Made by a program: the position numbers and the translations under genes. 64,000 bases of DNA from NCBI RefSeq assembly GCF_007858475.1, contig NZ_VIGX01000012.1:1-64000 (forward strand). The letters run 5' to 3'. Of the stretch, positions 22,640-30,607 are shown in pieces (position 1 is the stretch's first letter; every line of letters begins with the position of its first letter). Below the pieces are notes generated by a model. That model worked only from the letters and a program-made list of their open reading frames with translations, was not told the DNA's origin and searched no databases. Origin of the DNA: Tsukamurella conjunctivitidis (GTDB taxonomy: Bacteria > Actinomycetota > Actinomycetes > Mycobacteriales > Mycobacteriaceae).

Positions 22640-22680
22640 CGACCGCCGCCGAGATCCACCGAAGATCCCTGCGGCGGTCG
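22640..22680. terminator. Second hairpin between convergent genes
   Basis: CGACCGCCGC pairs with GCGGCGGTCG (10-bp stem, 21-nt loop) just before the end of the leftward MFS gene, so it can serve both strands. Confidence 0.5.
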
Positions 22681-22685
22681 TCGTC

Positions 22686-23897
22686 TCAGGCCGTGCGCCG
22701 CGTCGTCCCCCAGACCACCGCGGCGAGCGCGAGCAGGGGCAGGCCGATCGCCACCGAGGTGCTGAGCGCGGACCGCAGGTGCAGCGCCTCGATCAGCACG
22801 GAGTAGACGGCGCCGGCGCCCATCTGGAGGAAGAAGAACAGCCCCGCCCCGACGCCCTGGGCCTTGAGATCCAGCTCCAGCAGGCCCGCCTGCGCGAAGG
22901 GGATCGACGCCCCGACCCCGAGAAATCCGATTGCGAGCGGCACCACGACCGCGGCGGCGGTCGGGACGCCGGTCGCGGCGAGCGCGACGAGGGCGGCGCC
23001 ACCCAGAGCCGAGCCGATCGTGCACGCGCGCACCGCGGTCCGTGCCTCGGCGGCCCGGCGGATCACGACGCTGCCCGCGATGTACCCGAGCGCGGGAACG
23101 ATGAGCAGCAACCCGTACTGGATCTCCGTCGCGCCGTGCAGCCCCTGCAGGATGAACGCGGACTGCTCGATGAACAGGAAGTAGCCCATCCAGGCCAGCG
23201 AGATCACCACGGCATGCCGGTGGAATCCTCGGCGCGAGAACGCCTCCGCCACCCCGCGCCCGATGGCACGGGGCGAGGGGGCGACCGGCGTCACGGGCGG
23301 GGCGACGGGCACCAGCCGGAGGAAGGCGAGCGCCAGGACCACACCGACCGCGGCCAGCCCCAGGAACAGCGCCCGCCACGGCGCCACCTGGACCAGCGCC
23401 GATCCGAAGAAGGGCGAGAGCGCGGGCGTCGCGGCGATCACGATCGACAGTGACGTGAGCAGGTGCATCCGGGCATCCGTCGGATACCGTCGCTGGATCA
23501 CCAAGCGGCACAGCACCGTCGCCGATGTCCCGCCCACGGCCTGCACGAACCGCGCGACGCCGAGCACGGCCACCGTGGGAGCCGCGGCGGCGAGCACACC
23601 GCCGAGCGCGAACAGCACGAGCCCCAGCGCCTGCAGCGCCCGCGCGTCGTACCGGTCGGCCAGCACGCCCGCGGCGAACATCGAGACCGCGTAGCCCGCC
23701 ATGTAACACGACAGTGTGAGCTGGACCGCGGAGACGCTGGTGTGCAGGTCGACCGCCATCTGCGGCGTCGACGGATTGAGCAGGCTCAGCCCCAGCTGCG
23801 GCCCGGTGACCGCGACCAGCAGCATCACGGTGGTCCACCTGCCGGGCGCGCGCACGGCGGCCTCCCGTCGCTCCGCGACCGCGCTCGCCTCAGCCAC
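22686..23897 (-). CDS. MFS transporter, Bcr/CflA drug-resistance type
   Basis: This 403-aa protein has about twelve membrane helices and the Bcr/CflA pattern: LNPSTPQMAVDLHTSVSAVQ near the N-terminus, AGVLADRYDARALQ in loop 2-3 and RFVQAVGGTSATVLCRLVI in helix 4-5. Such proteins are proton-driven exporters of drugs or small metabolites. Its ATG overlaps the stop of the FAD protein by 8 nt, so the two are co-transcribed and may form an oxidise-and-export unit, which is inference. Confidence 0.85.
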   Translation of the reverse strand: MAEASAVAERREAAVRAPGRWTTVMLLVAVTGPQLGLSLLNPSTPQMAVDLHTSVSAVQLTLSCYMAGYAVSMFAAGVLADRYDARALQALGLVLFALGGVLAAAAPTVAVLGVARFVQAVGGTSATVLCRLVIQRRYPTDARMHLLTSLSIVIAATPALSPFFGSALVQVAPWRALFLGLAAVGVVLALAFLRLVPVAPPVTPVAPSPRAIGRGVAEAFSRRGFHRHAVVISLAWMGYFLFIEQSAFILQGLHGATEIQYGLLLIVPALGYIAGSVVIRRAAEARTAVRACTIGSALGGAALVALAATGVPTAAAVVVPLAIGFLGVGASIPFAQAGLLELDLKAQGVGAGLFFFLQMGAGAVYSVLIEALHLRSALSTSVAIGLPLLALAAVVWGTTRRTA

Positions 23898-25389
23898 CGG
23901 CCACCACCCGCACGGGCTCGTGCGCAGCCGGGGTCACCCGCTCCGCGATCGACCGGGCCACGGCTCGGGCCCGGCGACGGATCTTGGCGATGCTGCTGAT
24001 GTAGTACAGGTCGCCCGAGGCGATCTCGCCGAGCGCGTACAGCCCGGGCACCGAGGCGCCGTCGCGGCCGACGATCGAATTGTCGTTCACGTTGATCCGC
24101 AGCCCGCCGTACGGGTTTCGTCGCGCGGTGCCCGCGTAGACGAGCGACGAGACCAGGCTCGCCGCCGCGCCCGACGGCGCACCGGCCGGCGTGCGCGTCG
24201 CGTTCACCACGTGCTCGACGGCCTCGTCGCCGTCGGCGCTGCTCACCACCAGCCCGGAGTCCGACGGGGCGACGTCGCGGACGCCGTGCCGCACGGTCAG
24301 CGAACCGTCGACCACCATGGCGCCGAGGACCTGCGCGCTGCGCGCCGGCAGCGGGTTGGCGAGCGCCTGGAAGGGCGCGTGCACGCTCGCGACCATGGCG
24401 GAGCGCGCCGACCGCGTCATCGCGGACCACAGATCGTTGGCGTAGTACTGCGCGACGCAGATGACGAGGCGCTGGACCTCCGGCGCGATCGAGGCGGGGC
24501 GGCCGGAGAATCCCGCGAGGCGGGGACCGGCGGGCTCGGCGATCGCGCGGAAGGCGGCCCGCACCTCGGACCGGCGCAGCCCCTCGCCCACGGCGAGGTA
24601 GTCGACGATGTTCACCACGTCCTCCCACTCGAGGCCGCCGTGCCTCAGCTGCACCCGCCGGATGAGCGCGCCCACGTCGGGGTCGAAGTCGAGCGGCTCG
24701 AGGTCGCTGCGCACGTCGGGGAGGATGCCCTGCCGGGAGGCCATGAGCAGGCGGCCGGTCCAGTTGCGGGACCGGACGGCCAGCGCGACGTCGATCGCGC
24801 TGAGCCCGGTGCCGATCACGGCGGCGGTCTCGCCGGCGAGGACGGTCGGCAGCCAGTCGTCGACGGGGTACGGGTCCTGCGTGTAGTGCTCGGTGCCCTC
24901 GAGCCGGTACGGGTCGGCGGGCGGGCTCGACCCGAGCGCGAGGACGACGATGTCGTGCCGGTACGTCTCGGGCGGGAGTCCCGGCCGGTGCACGACGAGG
25001 CGCCAGACATCGCCCTCGCGCGCCGCGTCGGTGACGCGGCCGGTGATCCGGGTCAGCGAGTCGCCGAAATCGAGCGCCCGCGCCTGTGTGCACTGCCGGA
25101 GGTAGCGGCCGTACGCCCAGCGCGGGACGAAGCTGTGCCCGCCGTCGAGGAGCAGTTCCGGATGCTCCGTGCGGCACCACTGCACGAACTCGTCGGGTTC
25201 CTCCGCCGAGATGGACATCGCGAAGGCCTGCCTGTTGAGCAGAGCCGAATCGGATTCCTCGGCGTAGGCCCGCCCGGGTCCGATGACCCGGTCGGCGTAC
25301 ACGGAGACGGACAGATCGTCGCTCACCGGGAGCTGCCGCAGCAGACTGACGGCCGCGGCACCTCCTCCGACGATCCCGACTGACACCAC
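23890..25389 (-). CDS. FAD/NAD(P)-binding protein (HpyO-like)
   Basis: GTG 25389, preceded by AGGGGAG, gives 499 aa; a GTG one codon later is equally possible. The first residues form the dinucleotide motif GIVGGGAAAVSLL, and a second motif VIGTGLSAIDVAL lies near residue 190. The C-terminus carries GLYALGEIASGDLYYIS, typical of flavin enzymes of the NAD_binding_9 group. Substrate unknown. It is translationally coupled to the MFS exporter, and a palindrome lies just upstream (25408-25425). Confidence 0.82.
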   Translation of the reverse strand: MVSVGIVGGGAAAVSLLRQLPVSDDLSVSVYADRVIGPGRAYAEESDSALLNRQAFAMSISAEEPDEFVQWCRTEHPELLLDGGHSFVPRWAYGRYLRQCTQARALDFGDSLTRITGRVTDAAREGDVWRLVVHRPGLPPETYRHDIVVLALGSSPPADPYRLEGTEHYTQDPYPVDDWLPTVLAGETAAVIGTGLSAIDVALAVRSRNWTGRLLMASRQGILPDVRSDLEPLDFDPDVGALIRRVQLRHGGLEWEDVVNIVDYLAVGEGLRRSEVRAAFRAIAEPAGPRLAGFSGRPASIAPEVQRLVICVAQYYANDLWSAMTRSARSAMVASVHAPFQALANPLPARSAQVLGAMVVDGSLTVRHGVRDVAPSDSGLVVSSADGDEAVEHVVNATRTPAGAPSGAAASLVSSLVYAGTARRNPYGGLRINVNDNSIVGRDGASVPGLYALGEIASGDLYYISSIAKIRRRARAVARSIAERVTPAAHEPVRVVAGG

Positions 25390-25407
25390 GACGCTCTCCC
25401 CTCGATT

Positions 25408-25425
25408 CGTTACCTGTGCGTAACG
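25408..25425. promoter_or_regulatory. Palindrome CGTTAC-N6-GTAACG
   Basis: Perfect 6-bp arms lie 19-36 nt upstream of the FAD protein start. Probable operator for the FAD/MFS operon; regulator unknown. Confidence 0.45.
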
Positions 25426-25536
25426 ATCGTCGCGAAGGCGGCGAGCGCGGGCAACCCTGGATATCTCACACCGGACAAGGGTGGACACGACCGACAAAGT
25501 GGTATATACGCCTAACGAATTGTTCCCTCGGGGCTG

Positions 25537-27171
25537 TCACCAGTAGGTATGCACCGTGTGCGGGAGCGGCTGCGGATCGGGACCGACCGCGGGCGGGGGC
25601 CGCCGCAGGTGCACCACCTGCAGGATGTGGAACTGCTCCTGATGCACCACCGCGAGGCCGCCGTAGTCCAGCGAGACCTGCATGTCGGAGCCCATGAACC
25701 GGGACGGCCGGAACGTCCACCACAGGTTCCCGTTCTCCTGCCGGAAGTCGTCCTCGGCGCGGTCGGCATCGGTGAGCACCCAGGCGGCGGTGCACTCGTC
25801 GGCCGCCCACGACGCCCACTGGTTGACGCCCTTCTCCTTGTCCCAGAGCTTGCCCTCGGCGCGCCGGTCACCGTCGTTGCCCATGTCCCGCAGGCCGTCG
25901 AACATCCCGGGCAGGCCGTCGTGCGCGATCCGCAGCGACGGCCACGCCCAGCTCGGCTGGACCTGGAAGAAGACGCAGTCCCCGGGGCGGGCGTTGTCGC
26001 GGATGTAGCGCGCGGCGTAGCTGAAGTCGCTGCCGCCCGGCTTCGACAGCGGGCTGTGCTGCCACAGGTAGCCCGGTATCGCGGCCACCGTCAACGCCGC
26101 CAGCAGCACCGCGCCGGCGATCCGCGGGCGCGGCAGGGCCCGCGCCACCGTCGTGACCGCGGCGGCGAGCACCAGCACCACCCCCGGCACCGTGAAGCTC
26201 ACGTACCGCCCCACGTACGACGGGACCACGGGCGAGACCAGCAGGATCGCCGCGAGCGGCACCAGCGCGCCGGCCAGGCCGTACCGGAGCGCGGGGAGCA
26301 GGTCCGACGGGACGCCGCGCCGCCACCACAGCAGCGCGGCGGCGGCGATGACGAGCCACGCCGCGATCGCGAAGGCACAGGAGTGGTCGAACCACTGGTC
26401 GACCAGCACGTTCTGGAAGATCCGCCACCCCGGCCAGCGCAGCCACGAGACCTGGTCGCGCTGCGTCGCGGCGAGGATCGCGACGGGGCTCGCGAGGACG
26501 ATCGCGGACGCGGAGGCGATCAGCACCGGTCGCAGCACCGCGCGCGTCCGCGTCCTCGGTTCCCAGGCGAAGACCGCCAGCACCGCGAGGACCAGCGTCG
26601 CGGAGTAGAGGAAGAGCACCGTCGCGAGCAGCAGTGCCGCGCCGTACGCGAGCCAGGCCCTCCGCACCGTCCGCGTTGCCGACGGCGCCCTCTCGTTCCG
26701 GAGCGTCGCCCCGGCCGCACCGTGCGCGGCGATCAGCACCAGCGCCGCGGACGCGATCACCCAGGAGTAGGACCGGGCCTCGACGCCCGACCAGGTCAGC
26801 CGCGGCAGGATCAGCGCGATCACGCCCGCGACCAGCGCGAAGGCCTCGCCGCCGAGCCGTCGCGCGAGGACGTGGCAGGCCGCGACCGCCGCGCCGACGC
26901 CGAGCGCGGAGAACGCCCGCAGCGCGGTCTCGTCGAGACCGAAGACCAGCGAGAAGGTGCGCACGCCCCAGTAGTAGAGGCCGTGCACCGCGTCGATGTT
27001 CGTCAGCAGGTGCCACAGCTCACCGGGCGACCGGTCGATCGCGGAGGCCGTGGCGAGCTCGTCGAACCACACGGACGGACGCCCACCGTGCCAGAGCGAG
27101 AGCAGGATGCCGACGAGCGCGAAGGCCCCGGGCACGAGCAGTGTTCGCCGCGGCCGAATTGCCGGGGCCAT
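25537..27171 (-). CDS. GT-C glycosyltransferase (family 39-like membrane protein)
   Basis: ATG 27171 overlaps the gtrA stop (TGATG) and gives 544 aa. The N-terminal loop after helix 1 carries WFDELATA, the acidic catalytic loop expected in GT-C enzymes of the PMT/ArnT type. About ten to twelve membrane helices follow, then a C-terminal extracytoplasmic domain from about 380. It probably uses a polyprenyl-phosphate sugar donor at the outer face. Coupling to a GtrA-type flippase gene fits: GtrA proteins move the lipid-linked sugar that such enzymes use. Donor and acceptor unknown. Confidence 0.82.
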   Translation of the reverse strand: MAPAIRPRRTLLVPGAFALVGILLSLWHGGRPSVWFDELATASAIDRSPGELWHLLTNIDAVHGLYYWGVRTFSLVFGLDETALRAFSALGVGAAVAACHVLARRLGGEAFALVAGVIALILPRLTWSGVEARSYSWVIASAALVLIAAHGAAGATLRNERAPSATRTVRRAWLAYGAALLLATVLFLYSATLVLAVLAVFAWEPRTRTRAVLRPVLIASASAIVLASPVAILAATQRDQVSWLRWPGWRIFQNVLVDQWFDHSCAFAIAAWLVIAAAALLWWRRGVPSDLLPALRYGLAGALVPLAAILLVSPVVPSYVGRYVSFTVPGVVLVLAAAVTTVARALPRPRIAGAVLLAALTVAAIPGYLWQHSPLSKPGGSDFSYAARYIRDNARPGDCVFFQVQPSWAWPSLRIAHDGLPGMFDGLRDMGNDGDRRAEGKLWDKEKGVNQWASWAADECTAAWVLTDADRAEDDFRQENGNLWWTFRPSRFMGSDMQVSLDYGGLAVVHQEQFHILQVVHLRRPPPAVGPDPQPLPHTVHTYW

Positions 27172-27608
27172 CACATCAGCTTGAAGATCACCGTGCGCTG
27201 GACGATGAAATTGACGACGGTCGCGGTGCCCTGGGCGATCACGAAGGCGAAGAGCCGGTTGAGATAGCTGCCGATGCCGTCCTCGGGCGGCGGGAACAGC
27301 GTGTAGAACGCCATGTAGAGCCCCAGCTGCACGCCGTACATGGCGATGTAGAGCGCCCACACCGCGATGAGCCGCTTCGTCGACGGCTCGGCCTGGAAGG
27401 TCCAGCGGCGGTTGAGCAGGTACGCGGTGGTCGTGCCGCAGATGAAGCCGATGGTCTTGGCCAGTGCCTCGTCGAGCCCGAGGAACTTGCCGAGCAGCAG
27501 GGTGAGCCCGAAGTCGACGACGGCGGAGAAGCCGCCGGTCAGCACGAAACGGATCAGCTGGGTCTTGAGATCGAGGTGTTCCCGATCGGCCGCTTCGGAG
27601 GTGGTCAC
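27171..27608 (-). CDS. GtrA-family membrane protein
   Basis: This 145-aa protein has four membrane helices and the GtrA features: LIRFVLTGGFSAVVDFGLTL, then TIGFICGTTTAYLLNRRWTF. GtrA proteins are thought to translocate or present polyprenyl-phosphate sugars. In M. tuberculosis the related Rv3789 lies beside dprE1 and works in arabinan assembly; here it sits about 10 kb from dprE1 and is coupled to a GT-C gene. A TACGCT hexamer ends 8 nt before the GTG start, suggesting a leaderless message. Confidence 0.88.
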   Translation of the reverse strand: MTTSEAADREHLDLKTQLIRFVLTGGFSAVVDFGLTLLLGKFLGLDEALAKTIGFICGTTTAYLLNRRWTFQAEPSTKRLIAVWALYIAMYGVQLGLYMAFYTLFPPPEDGIGSYLNRLFAFVIAQGTATVVNFIVQRTVIFKLM

Positions 27609-27616
27609 GAGGTCAC

Positions 27617-27622
27617 AGCGTA
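27617..27622 (-). promoter_or_regulatory. -10 TACGCT, 8 nt before GTG 27608
   Basis: TACGCT ends 8 nt upstream of the gtrA-family start codon. No Shine-Dalgarno. Confidence 0.4.
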
Positions 27623-27637
27623 CCGAGACATCCTTCG

Positions 27638-28129
27638 TTACTCGAATACGTCGTCGTCAGCGGCGGCCGCGGCCTCCCGGCGGCGCTCCGCCCTCGTCGC
27701 CAGCAGGACGGCGCCGCCCGCGATCCCGGCACCCACGAGCCCACCGACGGCGGCGCCCGCGATGGTGCTCGCGTCGCGGTCCAACTGCAGAGCGCACCAG
27801 ATCGCCAGGTACGGGATGAGGATCGCCGCCATCGCGGCCTTGCGCCTCGGCGTCATGAAGGCGCGGTAGATGGTCGCCAGCGGTACGTCGTGCCGGGTGC
27901 AGTAGCGGTACGTGGCCAGCTGCGTCGCGAGCAGCAGGAGCAGCACCGCCATCGCGGTGACCCGGGCGCCCTCCGCCGCTGCGATCAGCGACGCGACGAG
28001 CGCTGCGGGCGCGGCCCAGTAGTAGCCCACCGTCATCGCGCGGTAGTACTCCTCGCGATGACGCTCGTCCCCCCAGGCGGGGTCCGACGGGGCGAGGATG
28101 AAGTCCTCGATGCGACTCTCAGCCGACAT
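27638..28129 (-). CDS. Four-helix membrane protein
   Basis: This 163-aa protein has a soluble N-terminus (IEDFILAPSDPAWGDERHRE) followed by four hydrophobic segments in two pairs (about 38-55, 58-75, 97-114, 121-143) and an acidic Ala-rich tail. No family recognised. Its start overlaps the 3' end of the XRE gene by 11 nt; HTH regulators coupled to such membrane proteins often act as pairs. Confidence 0.75.
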   Translation of the reverse strand: MSAESRIEDFILAPSDPAWGDERHREEYYRAMTVGYYWAAPAALVASLIAAAEGARVTAMAVLLLLLATQLATYRYCTRHDVPLATIYRAFMTPRRKAAMAAILIPYLAIWCALQLDRDASTIAGAAVGGLVGAGIAGGAVLLATRAERRREAAAAADDDVFE

Positions 28130-28334
28130 GATCGTCCTCCTTCAGGGGAAACAGGTCCTCGACGGTGGACTCCAGGGCCCGGGCGATCTTCAGTGCGAGG
28201 TACACGCTGGGCGCGTAGTCGCCCTTCTCGACCGAGACCACCGTCTGCCGGCTCACGCCGACCGCGGCGGCCAGATCGGCCTGGGTGATCCGCTGAGCGC
28301 GTCGCCGCACTCGCACCGGGTTCTCGTCGTCCAC
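28119..28334 (-). CDS. XRE-family regulator, 71 aa
   Basis: This consists almost only of an HTH domain: RAQRITQADLAAAVGVSRQTVVSVEKGDYAPSVYLALKIARAL. It matches the short YozG/Cro-like regulators that are co-encoded with membrane proteins. The start is GTG 28334 with CGGGG a few nt upstream. An array of TTGAC half-sites lies immediately upstream (28343-28379) and is the likely autoregulatory operator. Confidence 0.9.
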   Translation of the reverse strand: MDDENPVRVRRRAQRITQADLAAAVGVSRQTVVSVEKGDYAPSVYLALKIARALESTVEDLFPLKEDDHVG

Positions 28335-28342
28335 ACCCCGAA

Positions 28343-28379
28343 GTCAAGCAGCCTTGACATATCCTGTCAAGAATTCTTG
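28343..28379. promoter_or_regulatory. Alternating TTGAC operator array
   Basis: Three overlapping inverted repeats occur in 37 bp: GTCAAG-CAGC-CTTGAC, CTTGACA-TATCC-TGTCAAG, and the palindrome CAAGAATTCTTG. They start 9 nt upstream of the XRE regulator start. The dense, regular phasing suggests cooperative binding of the regulator. Confidence 0.65.
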
Positions 28380-28448
28380 TCATTGCGGGAATCTTCGCGC
28401 CGATTCGTCGCGAATCGGTCTCATTCCTGCCCGAAACCGGGCAGATAA

Positions 28449-28477
28449 TTGACAGCGCACCGTCGGGGCCGCAAGAT
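28449..28477 (+). promoter_or_regulatory. Promoter TTGACA-N17-CAAGAT, leaderless
   Basis: The -35 TTGACA (28449-28454), a 17-nt spacer and -10-like CAAGAT (28472-28477) end 7 nt before GTG 28485. This is the best-formed promoter in the window. Confidence 0.5.
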
Positions 28478-28484
28478 CGACACC

Positions 28485-28745
28485 GTGCCGGACAGCGATC
28501 TCGTGGATCACATCGCGCGGACCACGGGGCTCTCCGCCGCCGAGGCCGTGCGTGTCATCGACGATGTCACGGCGTACTACCGGGAGCCGGTCGAGGAGTT
28601 CGTCCGCCGCCGCCACCGTGACCTCCAGGGTCGCGGGGCCAAGAACGCGGAGATCTTCGCGACCCTCGCCGACGAGTTGAGCAGCCGGCTCGTCGCGGCC
28701 CCGGACCTCACCGAGCGGCAGCTGCGCCGCCTCGTCTACAGCTAG
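28485..28745 (+). CDS. Hypothetical small helical protein upstream of glmS
   Basis: Starting at GTG 28485, placed 7 nt after the promoter -10, gives 86 aa; a TTG start at 28449 would lie inside the -35. The protein is helical (DLVDHIARTTGLSAAEAVRV, then a basic REPVEEFVRRRHRDLQGRGA) and looks like a small nucleic-acid-binding or partner protein. No family recognised. The 14-nt gap to glmS suggests co-transcription. Confidence 0.65.
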   Translation: MPDSDLVDHIARTTGLSAAEAVRVIDDVTAYYREPVEEFVRRRHRDLQGRGAKNAEIFATLADELSSRLVAAPDLTERQLRRLVYS

Positions 28746-28759
28746 GAGCCGCCTGAAGC

Positions 28760-30595
28760 ATGTGCGGAATCGTCGGATACATCGGTGGCCAGACGGCCGT
28801 GGACATCCTCGTCGACGGACTGACCCAGCTCGAATATCGCGGGTACGACTCGGCGGGCATCGCCGTCCTCGGCCCGTCGGGCGCCAAGCGCGTCCGCAGC
28901 GTCGGGCGCGTGCGCGACCTGGAGGCCGCGCTGCCGAAGCGCCTCGCCGGTAAGACCGGCATCGGGCACACGCGGTGGGCTACGCACGGCGCTCCGTCGG
29001 AGGCCAACGCCCACCCGCACACCTCCACCCCGGACGCCAACGGCGACGAGCGGATCTTCGTGGTGCACAACGGCATCATCGACAACGCCCGCGACCTGCG
29101 GATCGAGCTCGAGGCGCAGGGCGTGGAGCTCACGTCCGACACCGACACCGAGGCGGTCGCGCATCTGATCGCCCGCAGCGACGCCGACACCCTCGAGGAC
29201 GCCGTCCGCGCGACCCTGCACCGCCTCAGCGGCACCTACGCGCTGGCTGTCATCGACACCGCGCACCCCGATCGGATCGTGGTGGCCCGTAACGGTTCCC
29301 CGCTGATCCTCGGCGTGGGTGACAAGGAGATGTTCGTCGCCTCCGACATCTCCGCCGTGGTCCGGCACACCAGCCAGGTGGTTCACCTCGACGACGGCGA
29401 GTGCGCCACCGTCACCGCCTCCGGTTTCCGGATGTTCAGCGCCGACGACGCCCGCGCGGTCGCGAAGTCGGCCACCACCGTGGACATCTCGCCCGACGAG
29501 CTGGAGCTGGGTAACCACAGCCACTTCATGCTCAAGGAGATCGCGGAGCAGCCGTCCTCGCTCGAGCGCATGCTCTCGGGCCGGCTCGACGAGCGCTTCG
29601 CCACCGCCCGCCTCGACGGCCTGAACCTGGACGCGCAGGCCATGCGGCGCTTCAAGCGGGTCAAGATCCTCGGCTGCGGCAGCGCGTACTACATGGGACA
29701 GCTGGGCGCCTCGCTCATCGAGGAGCTCGCCCGCATCCCCGCGGATGCCGAGCCCGCCAGCGAGTTCCGCTACCGCAATCCGATCGTCGAGCCCGACACG
29801 CTGTACGTCGCGGTGAGCCAGTCGGGCGAGACCGCCGACACCGCGTTCGCGGTGCAGGAGGTCAAGCGCAAGGGCGGCACCATCGTCGGCCTGGTCAACG
29901 TGGTCGGTTCCACGATCGCGCGCGAGGTCTCGGGCGGCATCTACCTGCACGCCGGCCCCGAGGTCTCCGTGGCCTCCACCAAGGCGAACACCCACATGGC
30001 CGTGGGCTTCGCGCTGCTCGCGCTGGCCCTGGGCCGCGTCCGCGACCTCTCGATCACCGATGGCACGCGGATCGTCAAGGGCCTCAAGGCACTCCCGGCG
30101 CAGATCGGCGAGATCATCAGCGAGCCCGGGGACGTGGAAGAGGCGGCGAAGCTGCTCGCCGAGGCGCCCAGCCTGTTCTTCATCGGCCGCGTGCGCGGCT
30201 ACCCGACGGCCCGTGAGGGCGCGCAGAAGTTCAAGGAGATCAGCTACCGCCACGCCGAGGCGTACCAGGCGTCCGAGCTCAAGCACGGCCCGCTCGCGCT
30301 GATCAGCCCGGAGATGCCGACCGTCGCCATCGTCCCCGACGACGAGCTGCTGGACCGCAACATCGGTGCACTGCACGAGATCGCGGCCCGCGGCGGCGAC
30401 ATCGTGGCGATCACCAACCCGGGCGTCGAGCTGCCCGAGTCCAAGGTCACGCTCACGGTGCCGAAGAACGAGCCGGAACTGGACCCGATCCTGCTGATGA
30501 TCCCCACGCAGCTGCTCGCCTACTACGCGGCGCTGAGCCTGGGACTCAACATCGACCGGCCCCGCAACCTGGCGAAGTCGGTCACCGTCGAGTAG
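28760..30595 (+). CDS. glmS: Glucosamine-6-phosphate synthase
   Basis: This is a 611-aa glutamine--fructose-6-phosphate aminotransferase. The mature N-terminus is Cys (MCGIVGYIGG), the Ntn-type glutaminase nucleophile; TRWATHGAPS and GNHSHFMLKEI follow. Two SIS domains span about 290-600, and the C-terminus ends LAKSVTVE. It makes glucosamine-6-phosphate for peptidoglycan and the linker GlcNAc. AGGAG lies 11 nt before ATG. No glmS ribozyme is seen upstream, as expected outside Firmicutes. Confidence 0.97.
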   Translation: MCGIVGYIGGQTAVDILVDGLTQLEYRGYDSAGIAVLGPSGAKRVRSVGRVRDLEAALPKRLAGKTGIGHTRWATHGAPSEANAHPHTSTPDANGDERIFVVHNGIIDNARDLRIELEAQGVELTSDTDTEAVAHLIARSDADTLEDAVRATLHRLSGTYALAVIDTAHPDRIVVARNGSPLILGVGDKEMFVASDISAVVRHTSQVVHLDDGECATVTASGFRMFSADDARAVAKSATTVDISPDELELGNHSHFMLKEIAEQPSSLERMLSGRLDERFATARLDGLNLDAQAMRRFKRVKILGCGSAYYMGQLGASLIEELARIPADAEPASEFRYRNPIVEPDTLYVAVSQSGETADTAFAVQEVKRKGGTIVGLVNVVGSTIAREVSGGIYLHAGPEVSVASTKANTHMAVGFALLALALGRVRDLSITDGTRIVKGLKALPAQIGEIISEPGDVEEAAKLLAEAPSLFFIGRVRGYPTAREGAQKFKEISYRHAEAYQASELKHGPLALISPEMPTVAIVPDDELLDRNIGALHEIAARGGDIVAITNPGVELPESKVTLTVPKNEPELDPILLMIPTQLLAYYAALSLGLNIDRPRNLAKSVTVE

Positions 30596-30607
30596 CGCCG
30601 CGGGAGG

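Noticed and set aside
28441-28759. glmS ribozyme/riboswitch upstream of glmS
   Set aside because: The space is filled by a short coding frame and a promoter; no ribozyme-like fold, and the element is not expected in this phylum.
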